A DNA stretch of 8,579 bases, taken from Chloroflexota bacterium (GTDB taxonomy: Bacteria; Chloroflexota; Anaerolineae; Aggregatilineales; UBA3940). Shown piece after piece: positions 5,749 through 8,579 of the stretch (position 1 is the first letter of the stretch; every line of letters starts with the position of its first letter). Location: contig JAADYZ010000303.1 of assembly GCA_010092775.1 (NCBI GenBank), positions 1 to 8,579 on the forward strand. Reading direction: 5' to 3'. A program made the translations under genes and the position numbers. Below the pieces are notes generated by a model that was given only the letters and a program-made list of their open reading frames with translations, was not told the DNA's origin and did no database searches.

Positions 5749-8097
5749 ATGTCGTTTGAAGACCTGACCGAGCGTTTCAAAGAGGACTGGCCGAGTGTCC
5801 TGTTACTTGTCGCTCTGATGACGATGCCAGTCTGGGCGCTGGCGACCGCCAATTGGATTGCTGATCTCGACCGCTTGTTTGTGGTGATGTTTGTCGGGAT
5901 TGCTGGGTCTTATCTGCTGGCGGTTTCCAAGCTGCGTGATCTGCTGGTACTGCCCTTCTCAGTCCTATATGGCTTGTTCACCGTCTGGGTAGTCTCCGCC
6001 GGGCTGACCGATCAAAGCCTGTCCAATCGTGATCGCCTGATGGAGGTGATCAACACGATGGTGACCTGGGTGACCAATGCCCTTGATGGCAGCATCCCGC
6101 GTGATACGGTGCTGCCGTTTTTCGTGCTGCTGGCCATGCTAGTCTGGTTGATCAGTTTCAACGCGGTCATCAACACCTTCCGCACGCACCGCCTGTGGTA
6201 CGCGACCATCCCGCCCGGTTTGGGTCTGTTAATCAACAACTTCTATTATTTCGGTGAAGCCCGCCTCGAACTCTTCCTGATCGGCTATCTCTTCCTGACC
6301 TTTACTCTGGCCGTGCGTACCAACGCTGCCACCCGCGAGCAGATTTGGCGCTACGAGCGCGTGTCTTACACGCCAGGCATTCAGTTTGATTTGCTGCGTG
6401 CTGGGGTGATCGGCGGGGTCGTGCTGATCGCGCTGGCCTGGATGACACCCACGGCCTCAGCCAACAGCCGCCTGTCGGCCATGTGGGACAGCGGGGCCAA
6501 TCCCTGGTTTGGCGTGCAAGAAACCCTTGATCGGCTCTTCAACGGCGTTGACGGCGGTATGGTGACCACAGCCGATTATTATGGTGGGGCCACCCTCTCG
6601 ATGGGCGGACCGGTCAATCTGGGTAATCAAACAGTGATGGTGGTCTATGCGCCAGAGGAAAATCGCTATTATTGGCGCTCGAAGATTTTCGATCAGTATA
6701 GCAACGGGCGCTGGACGACGTCGGCTCAACGGCGCGTGATCTCCAATCTGGGTGTGCTGCACACTGAGGAGGATCAGTTTTATGCGCTGCGGCGCAATGT
6801 TCAGCAGCGGGTCGAAATCCAGATTCCAGCGACCCGCCTCCTCTACGCGGCCTCTATCCCGGTGTCCTTTACCTCAGTCGATATCACCTATGACATCATT
6901 AGTACGCAGGAGAGCAGCGAATTTGCAACGGTTGCGGCGGTGCGGGCGGCCGAGGTCGTCAACGGCGGCGACAGCTACGGCGCGACCTCCTCAATCAGCG
7001 TGGCCGATCAAACCAGCCTGCGCAACGCCTTCACCGAATACCCCGCCTGGGTGACCGAACGCTATCTGCAACTACCCGAAACGATTACCGATCGGACGGT
7101 TGACCTGGCCGAGACGGTCACTGCCCCTTATGACAATCCCTACGATAAGGCGCGGGCTGTTGAAGCCTACTTGCGTGAGAATATCACCTACAACGATCAA
7201 GTTGCCTTACCGCCGCGCGGCGTTGAACCGGTTGATCATCTCTTGTTTGAGCGACCCGAAGGCTACTGCAATTACTACGCCTCCGCGATGACTGTCATGC
7301 TGCGCTCGCAGGGTGTGCCAACACGCATCGTTGGCGGCTTCTCTCAAGGTGAATACGACCCAGAAGTGGGTGGCTTCGTTGTGCGCGAATCGAATGCCCA
7401 CACCTGGGTGGAAGTCTACTTCCCTGGCTACGGCTGGATTGAATTTGAGCCGACGGCCTCCGAGTCGGTGGTAGAGCGCCCGGAAAGCAGCCCGGTGCAG
7501 CCGGACGGCACCATCGTGGATCGTGATGACGAACAACTCCCGGACGGTGGTGAGTTTGAGGAAGATAATCCAGAAGATGCGCCACAGTTCGATGTGCCTG
7601 AAGAACAGGCCGCCGAAAATGATCAAGCGGCTGGGCAAGCCCAGTTTACTCTGCCGCAAATCACCATTCCTGGCCCGGTACGCTGGGCTTTTGGCGGCGT
7701 CCTGCTGCTGGCGGTGGCGGGAGTGGGTGGCTGGTACGTCTTGGAAGTGCGCGGCCTGAGCGATCTGAGCGAGGCCTCGAAGAGTTACGCGCGGGTTAAC
7801 AGCTACTTGCCGCTGACTGGGATTGACATTGAGGAGAGCGCCACGCCCTTCGAACGTCAACAAGCGATCGGCAGCAGCTTACCAGATGCTGCCCCACCTA
7901 TCAGCCAGATCACCGAGCTGTATGTAGAAGAACAATACGGCAAGCCCACCGAGCACCAAATCAAGATCGATAAGCGCGAAGACATCGCCCGACTGACCTG
8001 GCCAGAAGCCCGCAAAGAACTGCTCAAAGCGATCGGCCAGAACGTCCTGCGCGGCTTAAACCCCTTCAGCCGGAACAAACCCGACGATCCGGCTTAG
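5749..8097 (+). CDS. TgpA-like membrane transglutaminase-domain protein with DUF4129-like tail
   Basis: This 782-residue integral membrane protein has the TgpA/DUF3488 layout. About seven hydrophobic segments lie in the N-terminal part (near 15-35, 42-60, 64-84, 120-140, 150-166, 171-189 and 216-235). A large extracytoplasmic region (about 238-640) follows, then one more membrane helix (646-665) and a soluble C-terminal DUF4129-like tail (about 671-765, with TPFERQQAI and ITELYVEEQYG). The transglutaminase core shows Cys507 in EGYCNYYASAM, His551 in NAHTWVEVYFPGYGW, and Glu567 in FEPT, at the position that is Asp in many family members. An acidic, Pro-rich linker (571-625) joins it to the last helix. 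The protein may be a protease or transglutaminase acting at the cell surface; the substrate is unknown. These genes often follow MoxR-ATPase and DUF58 genes, but here the gene stands alone behind its own promoter. Confidence 0.9.
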   Translation: MSFEDLTERFKEDWPSVLLLVALMTMPVWALATANWIADLDRLFVVMFVGIAGSYLLAVSKLRDLLVLPFSVLYGLFTVWVVSAGLTDQSLSNRDRLMEVINTMVTWVTNALDGSIPRDTVLPFFVLLAMLVWLISFNAVINTFRTHRLWYATIPPGLGLLINNFYYFGEARLELFLIGYLFLTFTLAVRTNAATREQIWRYERVSYTPGIQFDLLRAGVIGGVVLIALAWMTPTASANSRLSAMWDSGANPWFGVQETLDRLFNGVDGGMVTTADYYGGATLSMGGPVNLGNQTVMVVYAPEENRYYWRSKIFDQYSNGRWTTSAQRRVISNLGVLHTEEDQFYALRRNVQQRVEIQIPATRLLYAASIPVSFTSVDITYDIISTQESSEFATVAAVRAAEVVNGGDSYGATSSISVADQTSLRNAFTEYPAWVTERYLQLPETITDRTVDLAETVTAPYDNPYDKARAVEAYLRENITYNDQVALPPRGVEPVDHLLFERPEGYCNYYASAMTVMLRSQGVPTRIVGGFSQGEYDPEVGGFVVRESNAHTWVEVYFPGYGWIEFEPTASESVVERPESSPVQPDGTIVDRDDEQLPDGGEFEEDNPEDAPQFDVPEEQAAENDQAAGQAQFTLPQITIPGPVRWAFGGVLLLAVAGVGGWYVLEVRGLSDLSEASKSYARVNSYLPLTGIDIEESATPFERQQAIGSSLPDAAPPISQITELYVEEQYGKPTEHQIKIDKREDIARLTWPEARKELLKAIGQNVLRGLNPFSRNKPDDPA

Positions 8098-8149
8098 GAG
8101 GCTCTGTGCAGGTTTAGCTAACAAGCTGATTGATGTGCTTGAGTGTAGG

Positions 8150-8181
8150 GGGACGATCCATTGGATCGTCCCATGTGTTTC
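8150..8181 (+). terminator. Hairpin terminator after the transglutaminase gene
   Basis: GGGACGATCC (8150-8159) and GGATCGTCCC (8163-8172) form a perfect 10-bp stem with an ATT loop, 52 bases past the stop codon. The downstream ATGTGTTTC is only moderately T-rich, so termination may be incomplete. Confidence 0.65.
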
Positions 8182-8224
8182 AGCCTAAGAAGATGCCGGT
8201 CTATAAACAAACTCACCTACACAC

Positions 8225-8343
8225 ATGAGGCCTGCCTCATCCACTGGCGGCAGGTCATCGGACAACGCAGGCGTTGTCCCTACAACGTTGGGTGATCAGC
8301 AGGCCGCTATCACACCTCATCCCTACAACATCGCAACACCCCC
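8225..8343. repeat. Repeat copy 1, short-loop form
   Basis: This copy matches copy 2 with 2 differences in 37 bases (8235-8271) and 4 in 59 (8272-8330), but lacks 11 bases in each of its first two hairpins. Its stems are ATGAGGC (8225-8231) / GCCTCAT (8234-8240) and GGACAACG (8260-8267) / CGTTGTCC (8272-8279). Both are perfect and have very short loops. Its third sub-unit keeps the core (CCGCTATCACA at 8304). Confidence 0.85.
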
Positions 8344-8490
8344 GTAGGGACGAGGCCTGCCGCTATCGCGCCTCGTCCACTGGCGGCAGGTTATCGGACA
8401 ACGCAGGCCGCTATCGCGCGTTGTCCCTACAACGTTGGGTGATCAGCAGGCCGTTATCACACCTTGTCCCCACAACATATTATCACATAC
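8344..8490. repeat. Repeat copy 2, full-length form
   Basis: This is the complete 147-base unit. Hairpin 1 pairs GGACGAGGC (8348-8356) with GCCTCGTCC (8370-8378). Hairpin 2 pairs GGACAACGC (8396-8404) with GCGTTGTCC (8418-8426). Each has a 13-base loop carrying most of the CCGCTATCGCG core. A third, weaker hairpin uses GTGAT and ATCAC around 8439-8460. Confidence 0.85.
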
Positions 8491-8579
8491 TTTGGGACGA
8501 GGCATTCCTCTATCGCTCCTCGTGCACTGTCGGCATGTCATCTTACATTGCGGGCCGCTATCGCGCGTTGTCCCTACAA
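8491..8579. repeat. Repeat copy 3, diverged and cut by the window end
   Basis: This copy aligns to copy 2 at a constant offset of 147 bases, but is more diverged. Hairpin 1 keeps ACGAGG / CCTCGT. The left arm of hairpin 2 has drifted to TTACATTGC while its right arm remains GCGTTGTCC, so that stem is largely lost. The unit continues beyond position 8579. Confidence 0.75.

Larger units (their letters stand above)
8225..8579. repeat. Noncoding tandem array of 147-bp hairpin repeats, continuing past the window
   Basis: From 8225 to the window end there is no gene. The stretch holds three copies of one unit: 8225-8343, 8344-8490 and 8491 onward (cut off). The period between copies 2 and 3 is exactly 147 bases. 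Each unit contains three sub-units built on a core like CCGCTATCGCG, found at 8304, 8360, 8408, 8451, 8507 and 8555, with spacings of 56, 48, 43, 56 and 48 bases. The sub-units are flanked by inverted arms (GGACGAGGC / GCCTCGTCC and GGACAACGC / GCGTTGTCC) and by GTCCCTACAAC. Similar GTAGGGACAACG hairpin repeats occur, as I recall, dispersed in Chloroflexota genomes; I could not verify this. Confidence 0.85.

Noticed and set aside
7207..7863. A 218-codon open frame on the minus strand, antisense to the transglutaminase gene
   Set aside because: It lies fully inside a well-supported gene, has no recognisable domain, and fits the antisense openness expected in GC-rich coding DNA. Other minus-strand frames (such as 2029-2460 and 2584-3015) were dropped for the same reason.
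8225..8579. CRISPR array
   Set aside because: The repeats are long, internally palindromic and contiguous, with a 147-bp period. There are no unique spacers of uniform length and no cas genes.
8225..8579. Insertion sequence or transposon remnant
   Set aside because: There is no transposase fragment, no terminal inverted repeats enclosing the array and no target-site duplication that I can see. A MITE-like origin remains possible but unsupported.

Overview
The window reads like a stretch of a Chloroflexota genome, perhaps Anaerolineae-like. This is inferred from the gene mix (an uncharacterised old-yellow-enzyme relative, GH2 and GH63-like glycosidase folds, a TgpA-like membrane transglutaminase), the moderately GC-rich coding DNA, and a GTAGGGACAACG-type hairpin repeat of a kind I recall from that phylum. 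No marker gene fixes the taxonomy. All five genes are on the + strand. I see no tRNA, rRNA, insertion sequence or CRISPR array.

Layout. Positions 1-1112 hold the 3' part of a flavin oxidoreductase gene that enters from outside the window. A 199-base gap follows, with a candidate promoter and a perfect 10-bp terminator-like hairpin directly in front of the next gene. Positions 1312-5631 hold three closely spaced genes: a GH2-fold protein, an alpha/beta hydrolase (3-base gap) and a GH63/trehalase-like (alpha/alpha)6-barrel glucosidase (24-base gap). They are probably one operon for cleaving or recognising glycosides and esters. A 117-base gap carries the best promoter of the window (TTGATT, 18 bases, extended -10 CATAAT). 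Positions 5749-8097 encode a 782-residue membrane protein with an extracytoplasmic transglutaminase domain and a C-terminal DUF4129-like tail. A hairpin terminator at 8150-8172 follows, and from about 8225 to the window end there is a noncoding, hairpin-rich tandem repeat with a 147-bp period.

What stands out. The GH2-fold protein has Ala where the family's nucleophile Glu should be (two base changes away from Glu), plus several other altered active-site residues, so it may not be a normal retaining glycosidase. The GH63-like enzyme next to it has Glu in place of the usual catalytic-acid Asp, and the flavin enzyme has Lys in place of the first His of the HxxH pair. The terminal repeat is modular. 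An identical 11-base loop segment (CCGCTATCGCG) is present in two successive hairpins of copy 2 and cleanly absent from both in copy 1. One stem pair differs between the copies by a compensatory change, which suggests that the hairpin itself is maintained or drives the rearrangements.
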